The notes: generated from the letters alone by a model not told the origin. A stretch of DNA of 64,000 nt from Cycas panzhihuaensis (GCA_023213395.1 CM041465.1:244659741-244723740); one strand, 5' to 3'. Shown: positions 1 to 11,860, counted from the stretch's first letter. Numbers and translations: made by a program.

Positions 1-1020
1 ACCGGTCATTGATGAACTCTTGGATGAACTCCATGGAGCAATGTTCTTCACATCATTGGACTTACTACGGATACCATCAAATCGGGATCAAAGGAGGATG
101 TTCATAAAGCGCATTTCGTACATGAAGGTCACTATGAATTTTTAGTCATGCCATTTGGCTTGACTAATGCTCCATCCACCTTTCAAGGACTCATGAATAA
201 ACTCTTTCGACCTTACTTAAGGAAGTTCATATTAGTCTTTTTTGATGACATTTTGATCTTCAGTCATACGTGGGAAGACCATCTTCAGCATGTTGATAAG
301 GCATTACAGGTGCTTGCAGACAACCGACTTTATGCAAAAAGATCAAAATGTCAATTTGGGTAAATGTAAATAGAATATTTGGGCCATATCATCTCTCAAG
401 AAGGAGTCAAGGTGAATCCTAAGAAAATAGCAGTTATCGCAAATTGGCCTAAACCTAAAAACATCAAGGGCCTTCGTGGATTCTTAGGAATCACAGGATA
501 TTATCGAAAGTTTGTTCAAGGTTATGCAAGGATTGCTTCCCCTTTAATCAATTTGTTAAAAAAGGATTCTTTTCATTGGAATGATAAGGCCTCTGAAGCA
601 TTTGAACACCTAAAGCTGGATTTAACTACCACACCAGTCCTTGCAACACCAGACTTTACAAAGACCTTCACCATTGAATGTGATGCATCGGGGCAAGGCA
701 TTGGAGCAGTCTTAATGCAAGAAGGAAAACCTTTGGCTTTTGAAAGTCGTCAACTTACACTCAAGGAACAAGTCAAGTCCACCTATGAGAAGGAGATGTT
801 AGCAATTCTTCATGCAGTTAGGAAATGGCGACAATATTTATTGGGAACACATTTCCAAATTAAAAGCAGAACCATGATAGCTTGAAATATTTCCTATCTC
901 AAAGGACATCATCTGAGGAACAACAAAAATGGGTCACCAAAATGCAAGCTTTTGACTTTGAAATAATATATAAAAAAGGCAAGGATAATATAGCTGCTGA
1001 TGCTTTATCTCGTAAGGAAG
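1..1020 (+). pseudogene. D pol: reverse transcriptase and RNase H, broken
   Basis: The RT part copies element RNA into DNA and the RNase H part degrades the RNA strand. Residues visible include MPFGLTNAPSTFQ from base 148 and the catalytic FFDDIL box near base 240. The connection GHIISQEGVKVNP follows. RNase H begins near base 660 with FTIECDASGQGIGAVL, holds YEKEMLAILHAVRKW, and ends with NIAADALSRK near 1010. Breaks seen: two in-frame TAA codons at 361-372, where the family normally has glutamine, a frameshift near 870-885 inside RNase H, and a frameshift near 70-100. The gene is therefore not translatable as one protein. Confidence 0.88.
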
Positions 1021-2492
1021 AAGACTCTGCACTATATTCTATCACAATAGTCAATCCCTCTTGGATAGTAGTCGCCAAGAAAGAATGGGATGAGGACTCC
1101 TTTACAAAGCAGATCATTCAAGACCTTCAAGCTGGAGTAGGGCATTCAACCCATTATACATGGTCTTCAAATATTCTCTGGTATAAGAATCGAATATATA
1201 TATGCCCTCACTCTAGCCTTAAGGAGCAAATTTTACATGATGCACATGCCTCTCCAACAGCAGGTCACTCGGGGTTCCTACGAACATACCACCGCTTAAA
1301 ACAGTCTTTCTTTTGGAAGGGACAAAAAGGAGATGTAAAGAGATATGTTTCCTCATGTGAAGTTTGTCAACGACATAAGACGAAGCAGTCAAGTCTCGAG
1401 TTGATTGCAACCCCTTCCCATACCAAATCAACGATGGGAAGAAATTTCTATGGACTTCCTCATGGGTCCGCCAAGTCGAAGGAAAAGATGCTATCTTGGT
1501 GGTTGTTGATAGGCTAACTAAATATGCTCATTTTGGTGGCATTCAGGCCACACATAAGGCCAAACAAATTGCTGAGGTCTTTTTAAAGGATATACACAGT
1601 TGCAGCATGCCCAAATGTATAGTCGGTGATCGGGATCCCAAGTTTACCGGTAACCACGGGAGAACTCTTCCATCTACTTGGTACTAAAGCGACAATGAGC
1701 TCGACCTACCATCCACAAACAGATGGACAAACCGAGGTGGTTAATAAGTGCCTTGAAGGATACCTTCTGTTATGCTTGAGATAAGCGAGGCATGGCATCA
1801 TTGGCTTCCTTTAGCGAGAATGGTGGTATAATACAACCTATCATGCATCAACAGAATGACTCGCTCCAAGCATTATATGGCTATGAACCACCCACACTTA
1901 AAAACTATGCCATAATCAGTTCTAAGGTTCAAGCGTTAAGACCACATCCAACAAACAACACATATTCTTAAGCTACTCAAGGAAAATTTGAACCTTGCAC
2001 GAAATCGGATGAAACAATAGGCAGATAAAGGGCGAAGTGAACGAGCATTTCAACCAGGTGATTGGGTATACTTAAGGTTGCAACCGTATAAGCAGGAATC
2101 TCTCAAACGGAATGGGAAACATAAGTTACAACCTCGATTTTATGGGCCTTACAAAATTCTCAAGAAGATTGGTGAAGTTGCATATGCCTTGGCCTTACCA
2201 CCACTATCAAGGATCCATAATGTCTTTCATGTTTCATGTCTCAAGAAGGTAATTGGGCAACAAGTACAAGTTCAAGCAATTACCTATATTAAATGAGGAG
2301 GGCAACTTCAACTCATTCCGAATGTATCATCGGCCAGAAGAATTCGACATCTACGATCCAGACAAATCATTGAGTATCTCATCAAATGGAAACAACTTCC
2401 ACGAGAAGATGCAACAGGAGAATGAACAATTTGTCCTAGAGCACCACGAGATCACCAAGCTTTGAGGGCAAAGCTTTTTAAGGGGACTTTGT
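1021..2492 (+). pseudogene. D pol: integrase with C-terminal chromodomain, broken
   Basis: Integrase inserts the cDNA; the chromodomain is thought to steer it to marked chromatin. The N-terminal H2C2 zinc site is intact: two histidines in HDAHASPTAGHSG and CEVC near 1360. The core starts near 1440 with a readable aspartate (SMDF), continues with VVVDRLTKYAHF at 1500 and GDRDPKFTG near 1630, and has its glutamate in [10 protein letters not shown] near 1730. RFYGPYKILKK from 2139 is the GPY module. Chromodomain residues EYLIKW lie near 2373-2390 in another frame, and the family's second tryptophan is lost to a one-base deletion near 2412. At least four frameshifts break the frame. The last stop overlaps the first bases of the LTR. 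Confidence 0.85.
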
Positions 2493-2869
2493 TAGGGATC
2501 CAACCCTAACTTACCTTCTCTTATATTCTCTTATATCTTGTACTTCTTCTCTCTCTTATATCTTTATTTCTTCTACTTCTTCCCTTTTCTTAATATCCCA
2601 CATGCATAAGTAGAAGGTTGTGTAGTGGTCATTGAGCACTATATATATTCATGTAATATCCCACATGCATAAGGAGGCGGTTGAGTAGTAAGCATAGAGA
2701 CATATATATATTTGTGTAATCCTTAGAGTAGGATATCTTGAATATCATTGTTATTTGCATGTAATTGGGAGGTTGCCCCCTCGAAGGGTATTGCAATATA
2801 AGTGCTCTTTTGGAGTTATTTGTTTATTATATTGGTGTGCAATTATCATTAAGGAGTGGTATCCTACCA
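2490..2869 (+). repeat. D 3' LTR
   Basis: The repeat starts TGTTAGG right after a purine tract (AAGGGGACTT at 2480-2489) and ends CCTACCA. The ends are near-perfect inverted repeats (TGTTAGG against TGGTAGG). Length is 380 bp. A later TAACA at 2887-2891 looks like an end too, but copia RNase H coding continues through it, so 2869 is preferred. The partner LTR is outside the window. Confidence 0.75.
2591..2716 (+). repeat. 63-bp tandem duplication in the D LTR
   Basis: Two adjacent units of 63 bp (2591-2653 and 2654-2716) both start TAATATCCCACATGCATAAG and both end in a TATA-rich stretch followed by ATGT or GTGT. The units differ at roughly a third of positions after the first 20 bases. The TATA-rich part is a plausible U3 promoter core, so the duplication may have doubled it. 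Confidence 0.8.
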
Positions 2870-3008
2870 ATTTTTTATACATTTGATAACACTCTGATTA
2901 TCATAAGAAATAGTAGTTGTTTTAAGATAATTTTTATTTAAATCTTTGAGAAGTTATCTTAACCATACTACTTCATAGGTTACATTAAATATAGCTTTGT
3001 ATTTTGCT
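2870..3008 (-). pseudogene. Ty1/copia RNase H remnant
   Basis: On the minus strand the stretch reads as the last part of a copia-type RNase H: KYKAIFNVTYEVVWLR, one stop, LLKDLN, then SYDNQSVIK. The WLR..LLKDL and DNQS motifs are typical of copia RNase H. It is cut at its 3' end by the D LTR at 2869. At its 5' end it runs into a different, gypsy-type RNase H fragment near 3009. No copia LTR is seen here. It is a short fragment, so the family call rests on few residues. Confidence 0.6.
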
Positions 3009-3165
3009 TTTGTTAATAATAGTGTACTCAGCTACATTGTTGGTGGCTTTAGATAAATAGACTCTAGATCAAACTAGGGTATGCCCAAGGTGATCCTAAA
3101 TGATCTAGGCTATAGCAAAAGGCCCTATATTCCCATGGCTACCCCCATTAGTGTGGATGATTAAT
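3009..3165 (-). pseudogene. C aRH (RVT_3-type RNase H), truncated
   Basis: The minus strand holds the start of the same extra RNase H found whole in B: HTNGGSHGN in place of the aspartate box, a run with stops, then KATNNVAEYTII, which carries the glutamate of the active site. The first aspartate is now asparagine. The second half, with two further catalytic aspartates, is missing: the sequence passes into copia RNase H near 3009, close after the shared AEY motif. Nucleotide similarity to B (43735-43775) is high over the NNVAEYT stretch. Confidence 0.65.
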
Positions 3166-4493
3166 GCCATAGGGTAATGTAATGATAGCTCGAGATGGGA
3201 TCACTAAATAGAAGATATGGCAGAAATTGACTAATCAACAAAAGGACTCAAGAAGGCATAAATATCTTATTGGAAGGATGATCATTCTTAGTTCTTAAGA
3301 ATGATCAAGTAGCAGCATTGTAACCTTCTTTAAAATCTACCCTAAGCAATAGTCATGCCAAGTGGATTTTGATCATAATTAAGACCATGATAGGTCTAAA
3401 TAATTGGATCCAAAAGTCCCAAAATTGCCCACTTATCTGGATCCAACCTATCAATCATAGGTGGGAACAAGACTATCATGCAACCTGCCCTAGATGCTAA
3501 GAAGGTGGTGATGGATGTGCCCTCTTAAAATGTACTATTTTTGTTCTTTTTTTTTTTTAGTACCTTCTTAAGCTTTTTGTTTTATCTTTATTTTTTGTCT
3601 TAGTAGATTTAAGAGGGTATATATTACTTGAGCAGTGTAAGGTAGGTAAAGTTGCAGATTAAACCATAAGGATGCTAAGAGAGTTGTTATAGTAGCAATA
3701 TTTTAATAGAAACATTGCCAAGAAATGAGCACCTAGTAGAGAGAGTTAAATTGTGGAGCGCAATGGGCAAGTTATATGATGATCTTAAGTGTAAGTCATG
3801 GGACATGGATGGATTCAAGTCCTTAAGTCAACAACCATGGAGAACTAAAGCATCCAACAATGACAAGGATTATATAGGTATCCTCATAAGTTCCCATCTA
3901 AATTATAAGTATAGCTGACCAAAGCTCAGGTAAAACTAGGGTAATGGAAAGGTATCAAAAGCTAAGAGAGTAATACCATGTAAGAAAGGCCATATGGTGA
4001 CAATGCTAGAAGGGGAAGCCAAGGTACCTAAGAAGTCATTAGATAAAGGATAAGGTAGCAAGAGGGGCCTAAAAGTTGACATCATGGTCACAAGAGGCCA
4101 GGTGCTACAAAGAATAAAGTTAAAGCCATAATGGGGGTATAAAAGGATAGCATCAAAGTAACAAAAGTGATAAAAGTGAGGAGAGGGTAGGGGTCAAGTT
4201 GTACCTGATGAGCAAAGGGTTGGTATGGGCTAGCATGAAGATATAATCTCATGGACTATAAACATTGATAGGAGATAAGATAAGTGGTCCAAGGGTGAAA
4301 AAGGCTCACCTAGGGTGACAAAAAATCCATCTATGTCTTATATTAAAGGCAACAAAGTGAGGGACCTAAGCACAAAAAGGGTTATTATCCCAAATAGGTG
4401 TAATAAAGGTGTTGAGATGACCATGGTGACAATATGGTCTAAAGGAGAAGAATAAGACGTAGATAGCAAGTCATATGAGGGAATTAAGCCATC
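3166..4493. other. C spacer between aRH and antisense promoter, no gene seen
   Basis: This stretch corresponds to the 5' flank of the antisense gene and the sense upstream part of aRH. It is rich in stops in every frame. An isolated TATAAAA at 4138-4144 lies about 500 bp before the antisense ATG, too far to match the spacing in A and B. A T-run sits at 3548-3560. I see no domain. Confidence 0.5.
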
Positions 4494-4500
4494 TATATAT
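4494..4500 (+). promoter_or_regulatory. Putative TATA box of the C antisense gene
   Basis: TATATAT lies 150 bp before the antisense ATG at 4651. TATA-like sites stand at almost the same distance in A (12408-12414) and B (43036-43042). This matched spacing is the main support; AT-rich sequence makes chance matches common. Confidence 0.4.
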
Positions 4501-4650
4501 TCAAATTCCTATGGAATTTAATTTTATTTTTACTATTATCCATAGGATTTTGAGAAAACCTTCTTTGTATCCTTATTTTCCCTTACCTTCTTAAGGTCAT
4601 TACAGGCAATTAAACCATCAAATTATCATGTGGACAAAGTTAGTTCTAAG

Positions 4651-7050
4651 ATGGCCATAATATACCTAGACCCAATGAGTGGATCTATTTTATTTAATTT
4701 ATTTTTTAGGTTTTTTGTAATGTGTATTTTTCATAGGTGGGCTATGCCCATTAGTGAAAATATGGCTAAACATGGCCTGTTTAGGGCCCTATTTTGGGCT
4801 AGACTTGGGTATTTTGGTGCCTTGGTCCTAATGGGCTAGTTGTTGTGTCCAAAAAAGGAATTTTTTTTTTTTTTTTTCTAGGGATGTGGTTGCATACCAT
4901 AGCATTATTTATAATACTCCAAATTTTATAGTGGTACCAAAAAATCCTTTAGAATATTATAGCAATATTATAATGTATTTATAGTACCACAAATAACTCT
5001 GTAGTATCATAAAAAAATCTATGGTATAGATAGACCTTTATCAAATTTATCATTTTGGATTATTGGTTGATACTAAATATCCATCAAGCACTTAATGACT
5101 GAACTATGGAATTTTTATATGTTGTTTTAGGCTATTATCATATTGGTAATCATGAGAATATAGGTACTTTGATGTTAGGCCTAATAAATCTAATGATGGC
5201 TCATGACCAAGAGGTATTAAGGTGTTACAAACTACTAAGTGTAGTTACAATGCATTAATATGCATAAGATCAAGGTCTACTAGTGGATATCATATCTCAT
5301 TAGGACTAGAGAATATAAGTCTTCCACCTACATAGCATTGGGGTTGTCACCATCACCACAGGAGATATATAGAGGATATTGGAGTTGCTAATGAGAGGGA
5401 TACCTCCTTAGCTTAGGATCTTACATAATATCAAGGATCCACATCAGGCAGTGGCTTATTATTTCTATGACAGAGGACATTGGGATCATTATGGGGGGAT
5501 CATCTAGAAAATTATAATAGTAGGGATTCCTTATATAAGGAAATTAATCACTTGTATGATTCTATTATGGATATCCTAGCAACATAGTTACTGAGAGTTG
5601 CTAGGTAGGTGGATGGATGTTATCTACCAATGTGAGAGTAAGGAGTGGTTAGACTAGGTATCCCTTATAGTGGCCAGTATCCATGCCTAGTTAGATTAGA
5701 TCCTAGTGGTAGGGCATAGAGGATTGTTATATTGCTATATTCTCTAGTGTTGGTTCTTTGACCACTTCCATGAAGTGGGGCCTATCAGAGAACCATAGCA
5801 AGTAGTAGTGAGTGGGGCTCTAATCCATAAGTGGCCACCACACTTTCAGAGCCTTAGAAAACTAAAGCAAGTCAGGTTATTAGTTAAAACCATATCATTA
5901 TACCTATTAACCATGGATGACTATGTGAGACATCCTTATTAGGGTGTTCATTGGGAAAGTAATGAAGGGAGTGAGGAAGTCACACTAAGTCCAATGGTGG
6001 AGGTTGAAGAGGAGGAGGGAGACAGAGAGGAGGGCACTAGAGGCAAGGAGGTTATTGAAGGTGAGAAAAAGGATGTAGAGGCTACTAGTGGAAAGGAGGC
6101 ACATGTTGTCATTGCAAAGAGGGAGGGGGTTGGTCAAGAGGCCACAATAGTTCTAGGAGAGGTAGCTTCGAGAGGTATTACCTTGTACCATTTTATTTAG
6201 TTAATTTCATCTTTATGCCATTTGATTATATGCTAATTTTCATGGAGAGATTATTAACACATGGACCTATTTTATTGGTAGGAGAGGGCCTTACAGTAAA
6301 TCTAATCAACTACATTGTTATTAAGCTCTTCCTAATGGTGCATGAGGAGGGCTAGCCTCCTATAATTGATAGTAAGAAGCCAACATCAGCACATATTTAT
6401 ATAATGACTTTTACCCCTATACTAAGGATGAGGGATATATGGGATGTAGAAGTCCATGAGCTCTGATCAGATAAGGATTAGTTCTAGGTTGAGTGTGATC
6501 ACTTCCAGGTGGAGAGGGATCAACTAAAGTTGGAGAGGACCGAGATGCAGGTATAGAGGACCCAAATATAGATGGAGAGGACCCATTTGGAGGTAGAGAA
6601 GACCTAGTTGTAGGCCCAAGTAAGGGAGTTAGAGGTATGAGGAGAGAGGAAGGTGCCACTAGTTGTAGCAACTCCCTTACAAATCATTCTTAAAGTAGAG
6701 GTTTAAATTACAATACTAGAGGAACAACTTTAGGAGGTCCAAGAGGAGAAGAATCATATCTAGTCCTAGTATAACCAATTAGCAGACCAAATAGTAGCTT
6801 GTTATTCATGGTGTTATAGCATAATGATGCCACATCATCATTAGAGGGATGAAGGTCAATTGCAGGATGACGGGAGTGAGGTCAAGCCTTCATAGTAGAT
6901 GAGAAGGAGATTAAGGGGCATTTAGACCCTAGAGGGGAGGAGGCCTCAGCTAGGAGATGAGATCCCTTAAGGGCATAGGAGGAGGTTATATACTTTGTAG
7001 AGAAAGGCTGGACCTCTAGGGGTATGAAGTTTATGTATACCTAAGCCTTA
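4651..7050 (+). pseudogene. C antisense PMD-like gene, three exons, decayed
   Basis: Read against the element. Exon 1 is 4651-4674 (MAIIYLDP); intron 1 is 4675-5130, with a donor mutated to ATGAGT and an acceptor TGTTGTTTTAG; exon 2 is 5131-6174; intron 2 is 6175-6281 (GTATTA to TTGGTAG); exon 3 starts at 6282. Exon 2 has a PMD-like core near 5310-5430 (VFHL, then VTITTGDI, a TAG stop, RILELLMRG). An acidic stretch follows near 5990-6170. Exon 3 reads LTVNLINYIVIKLFLMVHEEG, then FTPILRMRDIWDVEV and a long charged, probably coiled-coil tail with many TAG codons. PMD proteins are plant proteins linked to silencing and development; the function here is unknown. The 3' end is approximate. Confidence 0.55.
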
Positions 7051-7125
7051 TTGTGTAATTGTATACCCCTACAAGGATTCCAGCTTCTTCATAGCATGTT
7101 ATATTGATTTCCATATTGTACTCAC

Positions 7126-7266
7126 CTCTTGTATATACATACATGTATACATACATATATATATATATATATATAAAGAGAGAGAGAGCGAGATAAATAG
7201 ATACATACATACATATACACACACACACACACACATATATATGTATATATGTATTTATGTATGTAT

Positions 7267-7312
<46 letters not shown>

Positions 7313-7408
7313 ACACACACAAACATACATACACACACACACATATATATATACAAACACACATGTATGGTCTCTATATATGTGTGTTTATGTATATGTG
7401 TGTATGTG

Positions 7409-7439
<31 letters not shown>

Positions 7440-7488
7440 ATAAATACACACATATATATATAAACACACACACACACACACATATATA

Positions 7489-7527
<39 letters not shown>

Positions 7528-7530
7528 GGA
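7126..7530. repeat. Compound microsatellite: TA, GA, CA and TG tracts
   Basis: A TA tract (about 7153-7174), a short GA tract, a long mainly CA tract (about 7216-7350), and then a mainly TG tract (about 7417-7525). Because CA is followed by TG on the same strand, the two arms are inverted repeats of each other. The apparent long open frames here are simple-repeat artefacts. It lies at the 3' end of the C antisense gene; A has only a short AG run in the matching place (15072-15084). Confidence 0.95.
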
Positions 7531-7751
7531 CCAATTGATACCCTAACATTCTTTTGTATCTTTATGTATTGCTATGTGGATGTATTCATGTGTGTTTCAT
7601 CATCCTTATGTATTGATGCATGTACATTTTTTTATATATTTGGGTTGATTGTTGCTCTCATGCATGGCATTATAACTCACACACATATGTATGGTATCAT
7701 AACTCATACATATAGCACACATAAATCACATGGAACAAAGACACATGGTTG
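7531..7751. other. C spacer between antisense gene and A insertion
   Basis: Non-coding. The start (GGGACCAATTGATACCCTAA) resembles 15086-15105 in A, so this is the ordinary internal spacer between the antisense gene end and the integrase end, cut by the insertion of A at 7756. Confidence 0.5.
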
Positions 7752-7756
7752 GCTAC
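7752..7756. repeat. Left TSD of element A
   Basis: GCTAC directly before the left LTR, matching TCTAC at 25740-25744 at four of five bases. Confidence 0.6.
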
Positions 7757-10700
7757 TAGAATCATGCCTTTGGGGGGTCACTATAGATAAGGGCTTCTAG
7801 GCTGACACTTTAACTACAATAGGGGCCTAGGGGCCTCAAAGGGGGGATAGATTACCCTCAAAGGGTATCTGCACATCATAACATAGGTTCAGGGACCTAA
7901 AAATAGTGTTATGACCTTCCCTTCTTTCTAAATACCTTCCTAGGTTTGGTTTGGGCAAAGAGGCATCCTCAGATAGCCAAACAGCCTAAAGAGGGAGCTC
8001 TCATCTCCTTAAAAGGAAAGAAGATGAGCTACAGTTCCATTCGAAAAAGAAGTGACTGAAGAGAGAAAAACATAATGGTAAAGTAAGGGGCCGTTTTGGT
8101 GGGCCTACTCATAATTTAGATATGGATCAAGAGAGGGGTAGAAAAGAGCTATGAGCATGTCATGGTTATTAGGTTATAAACTCTTCTAGGGTTTTTAAGA
8201 AGAACAAGAAGATCTTTAGAGTTGATGGTTACTATATGATAGGGTGTGTCTTGGCCTTGGTGGTGCAGGTTTGTAGCAATGTTTTGATTCCAAATGAAGA
8301 TGGTTACTTCCAAAGTAAGAGAATGCATATAAAAAGACTAAAATAAGCTTATAAAATAAGATGTTATCCTTTCCTATCTATCACTTTTATCCTTTTTACT
8401 TTTTAATGAATGTAGTGAATACTATGAATGCAAGAGAGGGGGAGGAAAGACTTAGTGTAAGGTATTGCCTTGTGTAGATACACCTCTTCTTTTGGTAAGA
8501 GGAGGATCAAGGAGGTAAACACCTCCTAAAAGTGAATGTAGCAATGATATGATTCCTTTATTCATTACCCTCCCCTTACAACATATGATGAAAAATAAAA
8601 AGAAGCCTACAAAGAGAGCTATTTAATCCTTTTTCTTTTCTTCTCTCTTTTTGAAATAGAAAGATGGGAAAGGAGGGAAGGAAATGAGAAGAGAGGGGTG
8701 CATAGGAAGGTGTACACCTAGTTGTTGCATTTGGTGTCACATGCATTACACTCCTTTGTTACCACTTTTTACACCACATTTCTACAAGTTTCTCTCACTT
8801 CTATTTTCATTCCTTATCACAAAAGTTGTTGATGATGGAGGGAGGGGCTCCTTTACCTTCCTCTATCCTCCAAATTAGGCTTACTTACTATCCCCAAATA
8901 ATACACAAGACAAGAATGAAATAAATGAAAATGAAGTAGAAATAAAACTAAATAAAAGAATGATATGTTATTATTTCGTGACTCGTTTCTTAGCTCATAA
9001 AATGGCCTCTAATTTGTAACATAAAAGAGTAAGTCCTCCTACAAGGAAAATATATATGTATATACATGATCTTAGCATGAAATATTAGTATGGAGGTGTG
9101 TCAATCATATCATGAAAATGGAGGAAAAGAAATAGGTGTTACTTCTAGATGTCAAGATCCTCCTAATAATGAATAACCCTCATGAGCTACAGATAGCTCA
9201 TTTGGCTAGGGTTTAGAAGCAAAAAATAAAGTAAACATTTCATATATATGGACCTCACTCTAAACCAAACCCCAAAGTTAATGATGGAGTGCAAGGAGAT
9301 GTGCCTCAAAGTGTTGAGAGGGGGGTTTCCCAAGTGTAAGGTAGCTTTCAGAGTTAGAACTCTAGGTTATGAGCCTCTTCACAAACTCTCCTAGCTTGGT
9401 TTGGCCACCTTATTTTCCAAAAGCTAGAGGATTTAGAAATGGAAGAGGAGAGCAATTATACAAGGAGGTGTTACCTCCTCATGACAAGCAAAACATGGCT
9501 TGAAACATAATCACAAAGCTAGTCCAAGCATAAATCTATTGTCTTATGGCTGAAATAACAAAGGATGAACCATAAAACATGAAATTTCTACAAAAAGAAT
9601 GGCTAAAGCAAATAGGTTTACCATGCAAAGTGGTGCCTAAAGTGTGGGTTGAAGGGCTGAAACCCTTATTTGCTAAAGAGAGAAGGGATATCCTTAGCCA
9701 TTCCCTTGGTGGAAATCCTTCCTTGTTGAGCTTAAGTTACTCTTGGTAGTCCTTTCCTTGCTTATGGAGGAGAGACCTAAAAATTTTGAGTGTAGGGGGA
9801 TCTTAAGAAAGTTGGGGAAGGAGGAGGAGAGTAAGAAGAGTTATTTTCCTACAAAACAAGTTTTTTCCTTTGGTATCATGGAAGAATGATGAGAATGAAT
9901 GAATCATAATCATGAGAATAAATTTAAATTTTGGGGTTTATGTCTCTTTAGAGAGGCCTCAGGGCCATTAAGGTTTAGCCTAGTTGAGTCCTGAGGTAGG
10001 GGGCATACCATCTAGTCACAAGTACCAAGATTGGCTATTTCTGGCCATGACAAAGTACATAATAGTCGCACTATAAACTTATTCATGACACCACTAATAT
10101 ATTAGTGATGCACAATAATCAATGCGGGGCAATTACAAATGGTAGTAGGGAAGTAACACAAACATAAAATAATACAAAACAATCAATGAAATAGTGGGAA
10201 AAGGAGGAGTGTGCCCTAGTAGGGGCCTCAGGCTACTCCCTAGAGGTCTATACACTAACCTAAGACCATTCTACATGCCAACAACTTGTAGAAACATACG
10301 ATAAAGTAGCCCAATGGGGTTGGAACCTCAAGGAAAGGGCAATAATTGATATGCTAAAATGAAAAAGGGTACTAGGTAGTAGATCATGATAAGGCACAAG
10401 GAATAACAAGTGATGAGCAAGCAATGAGAGGACACCTACCTAATAAAACTCTCCATAAACCACCCATGACAGATTAAGGGATAGGTATGGTAAAGAGGAA
10501 AAGAGATAGGTGTAATAAAGTAGGTTAAGGTGTATATAAGTTAGGCTATAGAGGCTTGTGAGTACCTATAGCTAGGAGGGAGATCACCTAGGAGCTATTA
10601 TACCATTAGACTGAAGTCCTAGTCATCATATGTAGATGTCAAGCATAGAAAAGATGATTAAGCAACCTAATCAAGCACTCAAGTAATCATACAAACATCA

Positions 10701-10806
10701 TATATCCCAATAATTATAAGAATGTGATAAAGTGCAAGGGAAAGAATATATACCTAACCATACCTATGTTATAATGATCCAATCCATTCCTGGTAGCTAG
10801 GAAACA
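7757..10806 (-). repeat. A 3' LTR
   Basis: 3050 bp, direct repeat of 22764-25739. On the minus strand it begins TGTTTCCTAGCTACC, like the B LTR start TGTTCCCCGACTATC, and ends ATTCTA (the other copy ends TTCCA). A TATA-like CATAAACCCC lies at 9933-9942 (minus strand), giving a U3 of about 860 bp, with the same AAACCCCAAAA context as the B LTR. No coding content is seen in the LTR. Confidence 0.88.
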
Positions 10807-11449
10807 TTGATCCCTTGGCAATAGAACCTTGTCACTCGAAAGTGTCAAATGATGGTGAATGTTATCAACATAATCTCATTAATAGTGATGTATAAAGCCC
10901 ATGTATCATTAACCAAGATGGATGGAAAATAACATGACGGATCACGTGGATGGGAGAAGTATGCCTAGGGTGAGGAAGAGGAGGCATAGCTCAATCAATC
11001 CTCAAGGTATGGAGCCCTGAACCCAAGACATATGTAGGATGAGAGAAAATGACCTAGAGGTTACCCATGGTGACACCTAGGTAGGTTGCATGACCATAAA
11101 ACATAATATAGGATCAGAATCCCTACAAAAAATAGAAGGGTTGTAGAAGAAAGATGGGGACAGGGGAGGCCCATTGCATTTACACATAAAATGAATGTAA
11201 TACCAATGTAATGTAATCATAACATAAACACAATCTAAAAATCTATAGATGTAATCAAAAAAATCATATGGAAGTTGTACAAAGGGTGGTATGAATATCT
11301 AGTAAAGAAACAAGCCTATGGTCATCCTAGTTTAGCCTCATCATTAGCCTATTTTCAGAGGTATGAGGATAGTCATAATAAAGAATAGATGATGATCTAA
11401 AAGTCTATATAACGAGCCAACTTATTAGGTTACTTAGAAAGGATCATCC
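10807..11449. other. A spacer between aRH and 3' LTR
   Basis: Non-coding. Next to the LTR the minus strand reads CCAAGGGATCAA, a weak polypurine-tract candidate for plus-strand priming (compare GAAGGGGGTAG in B). Nothing else recognised. Confidence 0.4.
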
Positions 11450-11860
11450 AAGAGAGGGAGATGATGCTTGAGGATGAGGCAAATGAGGCTATCTTCTTCA
11501 ACATTTTGATCATGAGGGATATGCCAAATGCTTATTGCAAAGAAGGAAGATAAAAGTGACTTGGCAGTCAAAGCAAGAGACCTTAATCAGGGACAAAGGA
11601 CTCGATAGGCCTAAGTCAACTATGATACTATGATTTAAGAGTTAGAGAACAAAATGATAGGGCCATAGTGGAAGCAAAGTGCATTAGTGAGAGCCTCTAT
11701 AACGATGGTGTACTCTGCTTCATTGTTCATGGCCTATGGTAAGTATATCCCAAAATGTATGAGATCATGCCCAGAAGGATGATGAATAACCTAAGTAACC
11801 ACGGAGGGTCTTGGGTTGCCACAACTACCCCTATCAGTGTATATGAGGAGAATCATGGTG
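11450..11860 (-). pseudogene. A aRH: RVT_3-type RNase H downstream of integrase
   Basis: On the minus strand: IYTDRGSCGNPRP (first aspartate), MNNEAEYTIVIEALTNALCF (glutamate), LFSNS (the third acidic residue is now asparagine), and IWHIPHDQNVEEDSL (final aspartate). This is the order of an RNase HI fold and resembles the extra RNase H of Tat-lineage elements. It is a second RNase H, since the usual one follows RT at 17030-17590. It contains several stops and at least one frameshift. Its place is after integrase, with the antisense gene in between. Confidence 0.7.

Larger units (their letters stand above)
1..2869 (+). mobile_element. Element D: 3' part of a Ty3/gypsy chromovirus
   Basis: The window opens inside reverse transcriptase. 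Reading on, RT, RNase H, integrase, the GPY-type integrase tail and a chromodomain follow in the usual chromovirus order, then a polypurine tract and a 3' LTR. A C-terminal chromodomain directly before the LTR places it with plant chromoviruses, probably Tekay/Del-like (inference). The 5' LTR, gag and protease lie outside the window, so no target-site duplication can be tested. The 3' LTR abuts a copia RNase H remnant, so D inserted into older repeat DNA. Confidence 0.9.

Noticed and set aside
2870-2891. An LTR end at TAACA (2891) for element D
   Set aside because: Copia RNase H coding runs through this point, and CCTACCA at 2869 pairs better with the TGTTAGG start.
4138-4144. TATAAAA as the promoter of the C antisense gene
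   Set aside because: It lies about 507 bp before the ATG, unlike the 150-163 bp seen for the matched sites.
7031-7546. Overlapping cysteine/valine and threonine/histidine-rich frames
   Set aside because: They are CA/TG simple repeats read in several frames.
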